NCBI GenBank assembly: GCA_946480685.1 | Contig: CAMLLI010000184.1 | Location: forward strand, 1 to 7,491 | Direction: 5' to 3' | Source: an uncultured Flammeovirgaceae bacterium | Lineage (GTDB): Bacteria > Bacteroidota > Bacteroidia > Cytophagales > Cyclobacteriaceae | DNA: 7,491 nt | In this document: positions 1-6,708 of the stretch, piece by piece | Numbering within the stretch: the stretch's first letter is position 1 | How the letters are laid out: each line of letters opens with the position of its first letter | Position numbers and translations under genes: made by a program | The notes under the pieces: model-generated | What the model was told of the DNA's origin: nothing | The model's input: only the letters and a program-made list of their open reading frames with translations | Database searches by the model: none

Positions 1-504
1 TTTATGACGAGACTTCAGTTCGCGAACGGCTTTTGAAATATTCGATGTCGGGTTCTTGATAACCTGCGACTCATCGAGAATTATATAGTTGAAGTAAAAT
101 TGCTGCAGCAACTCTATATCCAGTCGTGTTATGCCGTAGGACGTAAGAATGAGATCGTACTTCTCAAAACGACTTATATCTTTATTACGAAGTGTACCGG
201 TATAATTCAGTATGCGAAGATCGGGAGTAAATTTACTTGCTTCCATCTCCCAGTTATAAATGAGTGATGTAGGCATTACCAGTAATGAAGTACCAGCCCC
301 CGCTTCTTTTTCGGCCAGCAACATGGTAAGGGTTTGCACCGTTTTACCCAAACCCATATCATCGGCAAGACATCCTCCTAATTTATATTCATGCAAAAAG
401 CGAAGCCAGTTAAAACCAGCTTTCTGATACGGACGTAACTCACCTTTGAAACCTGTTGGTAAAGGATAATCTTTTATACCACTGAACGATGTAAGCGCAG
501 CTTC
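1..504 (-). pseudogene. SNF2 helicase ATPase core, out of frame with its N-terminus and cut by the window edge
   Basis: I translated this strand by hand. The frame is open from just after a TGA (505-507) to the left edge. It reads SGIKDYPLP, then ELRPYQ followed by NWLRFLHEY (the Q-motif-like entry to the SNF2 domain), DDMGLGKT (motif I/Walker A, around 337-362), SLLVMPTSLIYNW (motif Ia region), LILTSYG, and ILDESQVIKNP (motif II, DEAH-like, around 49-80). These are the classic motifs of RecA lobe 1 of SNF2 ATPases, in the right order and spacing. The remaining motifs and lobe 2 lie beyond the window. I see no convincing start codon or ribosome binding site of its own near its beginning, so it is best read as the continuation of the 474-2003 gene after a single-base loss. 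If the base is missing only in the assembly, the two pieces are one intact gene. Confidence 0.82.
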
Positions 505-2003
505 TCACTCAGTTGTACTTTGGCAAGATTACCTTCTTCGAGTTCTTTTACCAGGTTAAGGTGATGTTTGCGCAGTACTGGTTTCTCATTATCACCATCG
601 GTCTCGCTTAACGAGAAGAGGTCTGCATATTTTGTAAGCCATGCTTCGGGTATAATGGCTATTTCTCCATTGGGAAGTTTGAACTCCACTTTTCTGCGCA
701 TGATCAGCTTACGAAGTTCCTTGAATGGAATTTCGAACTCACCAAACTTGATCTTGGCGTGGATATCAAACCAGTCTATATTTTCTTTTACTTCAACTTC
801 AATAACCGCTTTGCCAACAAAGTATTTTTTGTCGCGGCTCTCGGGTTGACTCACTTCAAAACCAAGGTTAAGTAAATTTACCCTGTTCTCATTCAACCAA
901 GAAAATGCTTCTGACTTCGGTATAGCTACACGAAAGCCTTTCATGGGAAGTCCTAATTTTTGAAGCGTATGTAAAAAGTTACGCTCTACATCGGTAAGGC
1001 GTGTAACGCGGTGGAATACATACCCATCATCGCCTTGCTTCTCCAGCGTAACACTTACCGGCCCTATATTATCTCCGCGAAAACGATGCTTGCCATATTT
1101 GAAAGAGAGATCGAAAACAATTTTACCTGACTCATCACTTGTATCTTCCGGTGGTGGCCCTGCATCAAATAACGATGGTGCTGCAGAAGGTTGCGTGGTA
1201 TGCAACTCTGAAAGTGTAAGTACCGGATGCGGATCGTATACCGTTTTGTTGATCTCAAATCCATTTGCCTCCACATCATCAAACGAAGCAATGAGTGGTG
1301 CTACAAATCGGTTGTAGTATGTCTCTTCTACATTCTTTGGTATAACTACAAATTTCTTCGTGAAGAACGGGATGAGTTTTTTACCATCTACATACTTTTC
1401 AAAGCCGTATAGATTTCCATTCAATACCATCCATGCAGGGTTCTTACAAATGAGGTAAGCCGATGCATTGGGTAAATCCAGTTTTCTATCCTGGAAGAAA
1501 ACAGACGGGTAATAGTTTGTGTTATCTTCTGTGCGCTTGAAGTGAAATTGAATAGAAGCACGCTTCTCCAGTACTTCAATCTTTTTCCATGTAGGTTCGC
1601 CATCATTACCCATTTCAAAGAGTTGCTTACCCTTCATCTTATCAAGAATGCGGGCTCTTCGTTTTTCAAGGTAATCTTCTATTTGCTCCTGTATCAGTTC
1701 ATTGCCTTTTGTTTTGTCGTATATCTTGGCAAAGAATTCTTCAGGCTTCATGAATTTGGCAGAGAACTTCTTCACGATAGCTTCCTGCTGCATAGAGTCC
1801 ATCAACTCGATCAATTCAAAGTCGCGGGCATCAAGTCCTTTGGAAAATTCGCGTGCATTTTTCGAAGAGATGTTCTGATGTTGATACGTGAGCTTTCCTT
1901 TATCGTCAAGATGGACGATATAGGATTCGAAAATATAGCCCAGGTATTCGTGCTGATACAACGAATATATTATCTGGAACGGCTGTGAAGACGACACTTT
2001 CAT
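474..2003 (-). CDS. SNF2-family DEAD/DEAH-box helicase, N-terminal part (frameshifted gene)
   Basis: This is the 509-codon N-terminal portion of a bacterial SNF2/Rad54-type ATPase; such proteins are dsDNA translocases thought to remodel protein-DNA complexes, with unknown targets in Bacteroidetes. It starts at ATG (2001-2003) and stops at TAA (474-476). No helicase motif lies in this part: it is the long mixed alpha/beta N-terminal region typical of bacterial SNF2 proteins, with a Lys/Glu-rich helical stretch (about residues 85-130), a Pro/acidic linker (about 268-292, with QPSAAPSLFD and GPPPED) and a basic segment near 428-443. The ATPase core follows at once in a different minus-strand frame, so the last five or six residues are probably out-of-frame readthrough. 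The 153-bp spacer after the permease gene suggests its own promoter. Identification rests mostly on the adjoining ATPase sequence. Confidence 0.85.
   Translation of the reverse strand: MKVSSSQPFQIIYSLYQHEYLGYIFESYIVHLDDKGKLTYQHQNISSKNAREFSKGLDARDFELIELMDSMQQEAIVKKFSAKFMKPEEFFAKIYDKTKGNELIQEQIEDYLEKRRARILDKMKGKQLFEMGNDGEPTWKKIEVLEKRASIQFHFKRTEDNTNYYPSVFFQDRKLDLPNASAYLICKNPAWMVLNGNLYGFEKYVDGKKLIPFFTKKFVVIPKNVEETYYNRFVAPLIASFDDVEANGFEINKTVYDPHPVLTLSELHTTQPSAAPSLFDAGPPPEDTSDESGKIVFDLSFKYGKHRFRGDNIGPVSVTLEKQGDDGYVFHRVTRLTDVERNFLHTLQKLGLPMKGFRVAIPKSEAFSWLNENRVNLLNLGFEVSQPESRDKKYFVGKAVIEVEVKENIDWFDIHAKIKFGEFEIPFKELRKLIMRRKVEFKLPNGEIAIIPEAWLTKYADLFSLSETDGDNEKPVLRKHHLNLVKELEEGNLAKVQLSEKLRLHRSVV
477..504 (-). 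other. Frameshift interval joining the two halves of the SNF2 gene
   Basis: The upstream frame ends at TAA 474-476 and the downstream frame opens after TGA 505-507, so the frame change must fall in these 28 bases. Restoring one base, for example beside the CG at 496-497 (minus strand CTG-CG-CTT), gives SEKL-x-LTSFSGIKDYPLP, which reads smoothly into the ATPase domain. No X-XXY-YYZ slippery heptamer is visible, so programmed frameshifting is not supported. Confidence 0.75.
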
Positions 2004-2004
2004 G

Positions 2005-2030
2005 CAAAAAACGATTTTTTGATGAAAAAA
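2005..2030. repeat. Phased A6/T6/A6 tracts with alternative small hairpins upstream of the SNF2 start
   Basis: Three 6-base homopolymer tracts lie just upstream of the SNF2 ATG: A6 at 2006-2011, T6 at 2015-2020 and A6 at 2025-2030. The first two form a 7-bp inverted repeat (CAAAAAA-cga-TTTTTTG), and the second and third a 6-bp one with a gatg loop, so the two hairpins exclude each other. The centres are 9-10 bp apart, which suits intrinsic DNA bending. Any function is inference, and the all-AU stems would be weak in RNA. Confidence 0.45.
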
Positions 2031-2076
2031 GAATTCGAATATTACGCATAAACGCCATAAGAAGCGACACCTTTTT

Positions 2077-2104
2077 TAAATATATGGTACACGAATCTTA
2101 CAAA
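2077..2104 (-). promoter_or_regulatory. Possible Bacteroidetes-type promoter for the SNF2 gene
   Basis: On the minus strand TTTG (2104-2101) is followed after 16 bases by TATATTTA (2084-2077), resembling the Bacteroidetes primary-sigma consensus TTTG...TAnnTTTG with one mismatch in the -7 box. The spacer is somewhat shorter than usual (about 17-23). It lies roughly 75 bp before the ATG. In AT-rich spacer DNA such a match can occur by chance. Confidence 0.25.
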
Positions 2105-2156
2105 CGTTTTTCGTGTTAAAACACTGATCAAACGAGTAACAGTTCAGAGGGGTAAA

Positions 2157-3383
2157 TTAAAGTTGCTGCGGAGAAACAAACCGCGATGCCAGCACGGCCG
2201 GCCGCGATGAAATAAGAAATGTTATAACGGAAACCACACCTAAAGTAGCTACAAAGTCCATCCACGAAATTTTTATAGGATAGCCCTGTGTAATAGAAGT
2301 TTCCATCCCCATGGAGATAATACCAAAGCTAAGCTGCAACCAGCAAAACAGTCCGCCCAGCACAAGACCAACCAATGCACCGGTAAACGCTATCAACGCA
2401 CCTTCGGCCAGGAAGATGTTTCTGATGAGGCCTTGGTCTGCTCCCATCGCTGCCAGGATAGATATATCTTTTTTCTTATCGATGGCCAGCATCATGAGAC
2501 TGAAAAATATATTGATGGAACCAATGCCCAGCAGCAGCGTGAGTGACAAAAACGTAAAGAGCTTTTCCATTTTCAGCAGGCGGTATAAATCCTTATGCTG
2601 CTGTTCCTGGTTAAGCACATTAAAAGAATCTCCCAATAATTTTTGAAGTCTGCGCTGTACATCGTTGATGTTCTCACCCTCCTGCGTTTTTATTTCCAGC
2701 GAAGTTCGTTTGTTGCCGTAGTTGAGAAGATCCTTGGCAAAGTCGAGCGGCACCAGCACATAGTTTTCATCTATATATTGAATGATGGAAAACACGCCAC
2801 CGGGAACAATGTTCATTTTAGAGTACATGCGCGAAGGATCTGTCACACTCGTCTTCACGTCCTTGATATAATATATCTGCATGGTAAACATCGGATCCTC
2901 CACTGCAAGTGTGAGCGTATTGCTTACACCCTGCCCTACAATGGCATAATTTACTTTACCGTTTTTAAGACGAAGTTTACCTTGTGTTATACTCTCCAGC
3001 GGAATGCGTTCCTGCTCAATAAAGTTATCGCTTACACCTTTCAGCGTTACAATCTGGTTGGCATCGCGGTAATGAACATAGGCATAATCTTCAATAACTT
3101 CGGTTACGAGCTTTACGCCTTCTACTTTTTTTACCTTGGACAGAAACTCGTCCGAAACCTTGAATGATTTTCCAACAGCAGCTTCAACTTTGATCTCCGG
3201 GTCAAATGAGTTGTTGAGCGAACGGAGTAAATCTTCCAGACCATTAAAAACAGAAAGTACAATAATCAATGCCGCGGTGCTAAAGGCAACACCCACCATC
3301 GAAAGGATGGAAATGATGTTGATGAAATTCTTTTTCCGTTTGGAAAAGAGATACCGCCTGGCAATGAAGAAGGGAAGATTCAA
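2157..3383 (-). CDS. LolC/LolE/FtsX-family ABC transporter permease
   Basis: A 408-residue inner-membrane ABC permease of the MacB/FtsX superfamily, closest in look to lipoprotein-releasing LolC/LolE proteins, which extract lipoproteins from the inner membrane for delivery to the outer membrane. It opens with LPFFIARRYLFSKRKKNFINIIS, cut here in words as a basic N-terminal segment, then TM1 (about 23-47) ending in SVFNGLE. A large periplasmic domain follows (about 50-270), then three membrane segments (about 275-300, 322-350, 373-393). The cytoplasmic KKKDISILAAMGA motif (303-315) is the usual FtsX-domain coupling region. Length fits the family. The start must be TTG (3381-3383): an in-frame TAA lies 15 bp upstream, and the next Met (residue 29) would cut into TM1. 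It follows rbfA by 46 bp, probably as one operon. No LolD-type ATPase gene is in the window, so the partner is encoded elsewhere. The family is firm; the lipoprotein substrate is inferred. Confidence 0.9.
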   Translation of the reverse strand: MNLPFFIARRYLFSKRKKNFINIISILSMVGVAFSTAALIIVLSVFNGLEDLLRSLNNSFDPEIKVEAAVGKSFKVSDEFLSKVKKVEGVKLVTEVIEDYAYVHYRDANQIVTLKGVSDNFIEQERIPLESITQGKLRLKNGKVNYAIVGQGVSNTLTLAVEDPMFTMQIYYIKDVKTSVTDPSRMYSKMNIVPGGVFSIIQYIDENYVLVPLDFAKDLLNYGNKRTSLEIKTQEGENINDVQRRLQKLLGDSFNVLNQEQQHKDLYRLLKMEKLFTFLSLTLLLGIGSINIFFSLMMLAIDKKKDISILAAMGADQGLIRNIFLAEGALIAFTGALVGLVLGGLFCWLQLSFGIISMGMETSITQGYPIKISWMDFVATLGVVSVITFLISSRPAVLASRFVSPQQL

Positions 3384-3429
3384 GAAGCGCTGTTTTTAGA
3401 GGTACTCACTGTTTAAACATTCCTGACGT

Positions 3430-3798
3430 TTACTTATCCTTATCTGCCGGTGGAATGTGCAGGTTTTTGATCAGTTCATCCATGCGCTGTGCATTTTCCT
3501 CCACTTCGTCAATATAAAAGATCAGCTCCGGAATGATACGAACCTGCTTTCCAATCTTTTCGCCCAATGCGTGCCTGATCTCTTTTTTACGCGAATTGAT
3601 CTTATCGAGTATGCCCTGCTTATCTTTCGCCAGCATCATGCTGATGTATATTTTGGCTACGCTCAGGTCGGCACTCACTTTAACATCTGCCAGTGTAATA
3701 AAGGCGTTGTCGAGTATGCCGCGCTTATCGCGTTGAAAGATATCGCTTAGCTCTTTTTGGATAAGCTTGGAGTATTTTAATTGTCTTGTTGAACTCAT
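3430..3798 (-). CDS. rbfA: 30S ribosome-binding factor A
   Basis: RbfA is a small KH-fold protein that binds immature 30S subunits and helps 16S rRNA 5'-end maturation, notably at low temperature. The 122-residue length is typical. The N-terminus (SSTRQLKYSKLIQKELSDIF) matches the usual basic helix; next come the strand with ITLADVKVSADLSVAKIYIS (about 34-53) and the helix containing RKKEIRHALGEKIGKQVRIIPEL cut at the R-x-x-PEL signature (about 69-91). It continues with FYIDEVEENAQRMDELI (93-109), the conserved end of the KH domain. Start is ATG at 3796-3798, stop TAA at 3430-3432. It is the first minus-strand gene after the divergent spacer and lies 46 bp before the permease gene, so the two are probably cotranscribed; rbfA next to such a permease is, to my knowledge, a recurrent Bacteroidetes arrangement. 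Confidence 0.95.
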   Translation of the reverse strand: MSSTRQLKYSKLIQKELSDIFQRDKRGILDNAFITLADVKVSADLSVAKIYISMMLAKDKQGILDKINSRKKEIRHALGEKIGKQVRIIPELIFYIDEVEENAQRMDELIKNLHIPPADKDK

Positions 3799-3875
3799 AA
3801 ATAAATCGGGCCCTTTAATTTACGGAAGTCTTTCGTCACTAATTCCCTGACAAAGATGAAAAAACATGCGAATCA

Positions 3876-3907
3876 TTTCAATCTTTAAAACTACTGCTCT
3901 ATTTTTC
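3876..3907 (+). promoter_or_regulatory. Possible promoter for the membrane protein/amine oxidase pair
   Basis: Within the 133-bp divergent spacer (3799-3931), TTTC (3876-3879) is followed after 20 bases by TATTTTTC (3900-3907). This is close to the Bacteroidetes consensus TTTG-N19/20-TAnnTTTG, with one mismatch in each box. It would place transcription initiation shortly before the TTG start at 3932. I found no comparably good match for rbfA on the other strand. Weak evidence from pattern alone. Confidence 0.28.
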
Positions 3908-3931
3908 GAACTACTTTAAACAGAAACTCTT

Positions 3932-5332
3932 TTGCTCCAATACTTTCGAATAAATGATCCGTACCGACTGCTGGGGTTATTGGTCATCATGGTAGTGATC
4001 AGTCTTCCGCTTTTCCTGGATACTCCGCCCATGACGTACCCAGAATTAAAAAGCATTCTGGTGGGTGAAAAAGTTCATAGCGGAAGCTCACTTTACTCGC
4101 AAGTTATAGATTCCACCGCACCGCTTGCCGGCTGGTTCGATGCGCTCTTTGAAATGATCTTTGGCCGCTCGCTTACTGCCCGCCATATACTGGCATTCTT
4201 TATACTCTTTACGCAAGCTGCATACCTCGGCATCATCTTCATCAACAAGAAAGCTTTTGCTGAAAGTACATTTATTCCGTCTGTTGTCTTTGCGTTCCTG
4301 TTCTTCTTTTCGTTCGATACGCTTTCGCTGAATGCAGAACTTCTAGGCTCCGGATTTTTACTACTGGCTCTTCATAACCTCTTCCGACAGATCGAGTTCC
4401 GTGAACAGGGAGATCCTTCTATTTTCAATCTCGGTTTTTATATTGCACTGGCTACGCTGTTTTCATTTTCATTTATAGTGTATCTGCTGGCGGCCATTGT
4501 TATACTCATGGCGTTTACACGCAGTGCGGTGCGCAGCTATCTGCTTATGATATTCGGATTCTTGCTTCCGCATTTACTGATGATAAGCATTTACTATCTG
4601 AAGGAAGGACTGCCTGAACTCTGGGACTATTATTACCTGCCTAACCTGAGTTTTAAAAGAGATATTTTTATAGGTGCCAAAGGTTTATTTATACTGGGTG
4701 CCGTGCCTCTTGTATTCCTGGTTGTTTCCCTTGTGATGCTGAACCGCGATGCACGCTTCACCAAGTATCAGTCGCAGTTGGTGCAAACCATGTTCTTCTG
4801 GATGATCTTTTCGTTTCTGCAGATATTTTATTCCAAAGATCTGCGGCCGCAAAGTCTCATCACGTTAATACCTGCGTTCAGCTTCTATATTTCACATTTC
4901 CTGTTATTGATACGCAGACGAAAGTTTGCCGAGATAAGTATCTGGGTGTTGCTGGTAAGTGTAGCGGGTATAGCATACCTGGCGCGCTATAATAAAATAG
5001 GTGGTGTAAATTATGAGTACCTGCTGGTACCGGATAACAAATCTGCCAACGCCATACGTGATAAACGTGTGCTCATGCTGGGCGATGACTTCTCCATTTA
5101 TAAATACAACAACCTTGGTTCGGGTTTTTTGAACTGGCGATTGTCACGCGAAATATTTGAGCAACCTGATTATTATGAGAATGTCATTCTGATCAACAAC
5201 TCGATCACGCATGATCCTCCACAGGTAATCATCGATCCTTACAACCTGATGCCCTATGTATTTGAGCGGTCGCCTACATTAAAAGCTAAATATACCTTAT
5301 CGGGTAACGGACTTTATACTATTAAGAATTAG
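3932..5332 (+). CDS. Polytopic membrane protein with GT-C-glycosyltransferase-like layout, function unknown
   Basis: A 466-residue integral membrane protein that I cannot name. Predicted membrane segments, by eye, are near 12-29, 85-104, 113-130, 133-150, 167-194, 200-221, 249-269, 284-300, 305-326 and 333-350, with a soluble C-terminal part (about 355-466). The loop after TM1 holds YPELKSILVGEKV (36-48), then SLYSQVIDSTAPLAGWFDAL and IFGRSLTARHIL (76-87). This order (acidic residue, G..LY.....D..APL..W..A....FGRS...R) resembles the first loop of GT39/PMT-like GT-C glycosyltransferases, where an acidic residue is catalytic. The C-terminal part reads VLMLGDDFSIY and VIIDPYNLMPYVFE, also reminiscent of that class. 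Activity is inference only. The start is TTG at 3932: an in-frame TAA at 3917-3919 rules out a longer form, and the next Met (residue 20) falls inside TM1. The amine oxidase gene follows after 41 bp. Confidence 0.85.
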   Translation: MLQYFRINDPYRLLGLLVIMVVISLPLFLDTPPMTYPELKSILVGEKVHSGSSLYSQVIDSTAPLAGWFDALFEMIFGRSLTARHILAFFILFTQAAYLGIIFINKKAFAESTFIPSVVFAFLFFFSFDTLSLNAELLGSGFLLLALHNLFRQIEFREQGDPSIFNLGFYIALATLFSFSFIVYLLAAIVILMAFTRSAVRSYLLMIFGFLLPHLLMISIYYLKEGLPELWDYYYLPNLSFKRDIFIGAKGLFILGAVPLVFLVVSLVMLNRDARFTKYQSQLVQTMFFWMIFSFLQIFYSKDLRPQSLITLIPAFSFYISHFLLLIRRRKFAEISIWVLLVSVAGIAYLARYNKIGGVNYEYLLVPDNKSANAIRDKRVLMLGDDFSIYKYNNLGSGFLNWRLSREIFEQPDYYENVILINNSITHDPPQVIIDPYNLMPYVFERSPTLKAKYTLSGNGLYTIKN

Positions 5333-5373
5333 CAGGGATTTTTTCTGGCCCGCGTTTTTAATCACGCTTCGTT

Positions 5374-6648
5374 ATGGTTGATGTAATTATTATAGGAGCT
5401 GGTGCTGCTGGTTTGGCAGCGGCACGTATCATCAGTAAAGCGGGTAAAACTGTAACGGTGTTGGAAGCACGCAATCGTGCTGGCGGCAGGATATATACCT
5501 TGCACAACGATGACTTCTCCTTTCCTGTTGAAGCCGGTGCGGAATTTATTCACGGTAATCTTCCCCATACTACTGCCTTGCTGAGAGAAGCGGAAGTGTC
5601 ATTCTATGAAACCACCGGCAATACGTGGAATGTGAACAGCGGACAAGTAAGCGAAGGAGATCTTTTTCCGGAGGAGTGGGAAGAGCTGCTGAAAAAACTC
5701 AATGCGCTGGAGCATGATATGAGCATTGCTCAATTTCTGGATCGCTACTTTCATGAGGATAAGTATACCTCACTTCGTAATTCCATTATTCGTTTTGTGC
5801 AGGGCTACGATGCTGCCGATACAAACAAGGCAAGTGCATTCGCTTTACGCGATGAATGGAGCGAAGAAAACCTTACCGGTTACAGACCACATGGTGGGTA
5901 TTCTTTATTGATAGACTTTCTGGTGAATGAGTGCCTTCAGCAAGGCGCTGTGTTTCGTTTTAACAATGTTGTGAGTGAAATATACCACAACAACGATCAC
6001 GTTGAAGTAAAAACCGAAAGTGGAGAGCGTTTCCTTTCAAAGAAGCTATTGATAACAATTCCTCCGGCCGTGATGAAGGCGGGCGGTATCATGTTTACAC
6101 CTGCTATTGATGATCACATGCGCGCTATCCGGAAAATAGAAACCGGCAGTGTTATTAAATTTCTGGTGGAGTTTAAAACTGCTTTTTGGGAGCACGAGGA
6201 GAATTCAGCACTATGTCGTTCAATGCCGGGTTTACAATTTGTTTTTTCCGATGCATTTATACCTACCTGGTGGACGCAGCAACCAGTACCCGATCCGTTG
6301 TTAACCGGTTGGCTCGCAGGACCTGCGGTTTCCGATAATACAAAAGATGAAACTGCATTATTGCGTGACGCTGTTCAAGCACTTGCCTATATATTCGGGT
6401 GCACTACACAAGCTATCGGGCAACAGATCAAGGCCATGAAAGTAATCAACTGGGGAGCTGATCCTTTTGCTCGTGGCGCTTATGCGTATAAGACTGTCGA
6501 TACAAACTCTGCATTGGCTATACTTTCGCAGCCTGTTAACAATACTATATATTTTGCCGGGGAAGCATTTTACAACGGCTCTGAAATGGGAACGGTAGAG
6601 GCTGCTCTTGCCAGCGGAACTGCCACTGCGCAAAAAATACTGTCCTAA
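5374..6648 (+). CDS. Flavin monoamine oxidase-family FAD-dependent oxidoreductase
   Basis: A 424-residue flavin amine oxidase that would oxidise an amine to an imine, passing electrons to O2 or another acceptor and releasing aldehyde and ammonia after hydrolysis. The N-terminal Rossmann motif is G8-x-G10-x-x-G13 (IIIGAGAAGLAAA), followed by VLEARNRAGGRI, with E31 placed to bind the FAD ribose. EAGAEFIHG (53-61) is the next family block. GSVIKFLVEFKTAFW (258-272) matches the MAO segment carrying the flavin-N5 lysine, here K262. The C-terminal FAD block is YFAGEAF plus GTVEAALASG (393-415). At the place where mammalian MAO carries its flavin-linked cysteine, this protein has RGAYAY (367-372), so FAD is probably bound non-covalently. 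No signal peptide is seen, so it is likely cytoplasmic. ATG start at 5374, 41 bp after the membrane protein gene, without a clear Shine-Dalgarno; likely cotranscribed. The substrate cannot be told. Confidence 0.92.
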   Translation: MVDVIIIGAGAAGLAAARIISKAGKTVTVLEARNRAGGRIYTLHNDDFSFPVEAGAEFIHGNLPHTTALLREAEVSFYETTGNTWNVNSGQVSEGDLFPEEWEELLKKLNALEHDMSIAQFLDRYFHEDKYTSLRNSIIRFVQGYDAADTNKASAFALRDEWSEENLTGYRPHGGYSLLIDFLVNECLQQGAVFRFNNVVSEIYHNNDHVEVKTESGERFLSKKLLITIPPAVMKAGGIMFTPAIDDHMRAIRKIETGSVIKFLVEFKTAFWEHEENSALCRSMPGLQFVFSDAFIPTWWTQQPVPDPLLTGWLAGPAVSDNTKDETALLRDAVQALAYIFGCTTQAIGQQIKAMKVINWGADPFARGAYAYKTVDTNSALAILSQPVNNTIYFAGEAFYNGSEMGTVEAALASGTATAQKILS

Positions 6649-6650
6649 AA

Positions 6651-6676
6651 GAAAGGGCTGTGGTAACAGCCCTTTC
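6651..6676. terminator. Hairpin terminator between convergent genes, probably bidirectional
   Basis: GAAAGGGCTGT (6651-6661) pairs perfectly with ACAGCCCTTTC (6666-6676) around a GGTA loop, an 11-bp stem with a strong GC core. It begins two bases after the amine oxidase stop and lies 32 bp beyond the end of the malectin/T9SS gene. Read on the minus strand the stem is followed by TTTT (complement of 6647-6650), a short U-tract suited to ending the minus-strand gene; on the plus strand only the TTTC inside the 3' arm serves. Confidence 0.8.
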
Positions 6677-6708
6677 ATAGGATTAGGAAAGTAAACTAAA
6701 ACTAAAAA

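Noticed and set aside
477..504. Programmed -1 ribosomal frameshifting in the SNF2 gene
   Set aside because: No slippery heptamer in the overlap and no clear downstream stem or pseudoknot; SNF2 proteins are not known to be made this way.
1542..1988. Plus-strand 148-codon open frame opposite the SNF2 N-terminal region
   Set aside because: Antisense shadow of a coding frame; no recognisable motif and no promoter or ribosome binding signal.
2113..2124. GTGTTAAAACAC inverted repeat after the permease gene, as a terminator or operator
   Set aside because: Arms of only 5 bp, AT-rich, no U-tract; expected by chance in such spacer DNA.
2643..3167. Plus-strand 174-codon open frame inside the permease gene
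   Set aside because: It lies antisense to a clearly recognised LolE-type protein, and its translation is a composition-biased string (rich in Ile, Phe, Tyr and His) with no domain I can recognise.
3799..3931. Riboswitch or small RNA in the divergent spacer before rbfA
   Set aside because: I see no stable stem or known conserved element; only AT-rich DNA, a GGGCCC palindrome at 3808-3813 and a weak promoter-like match.
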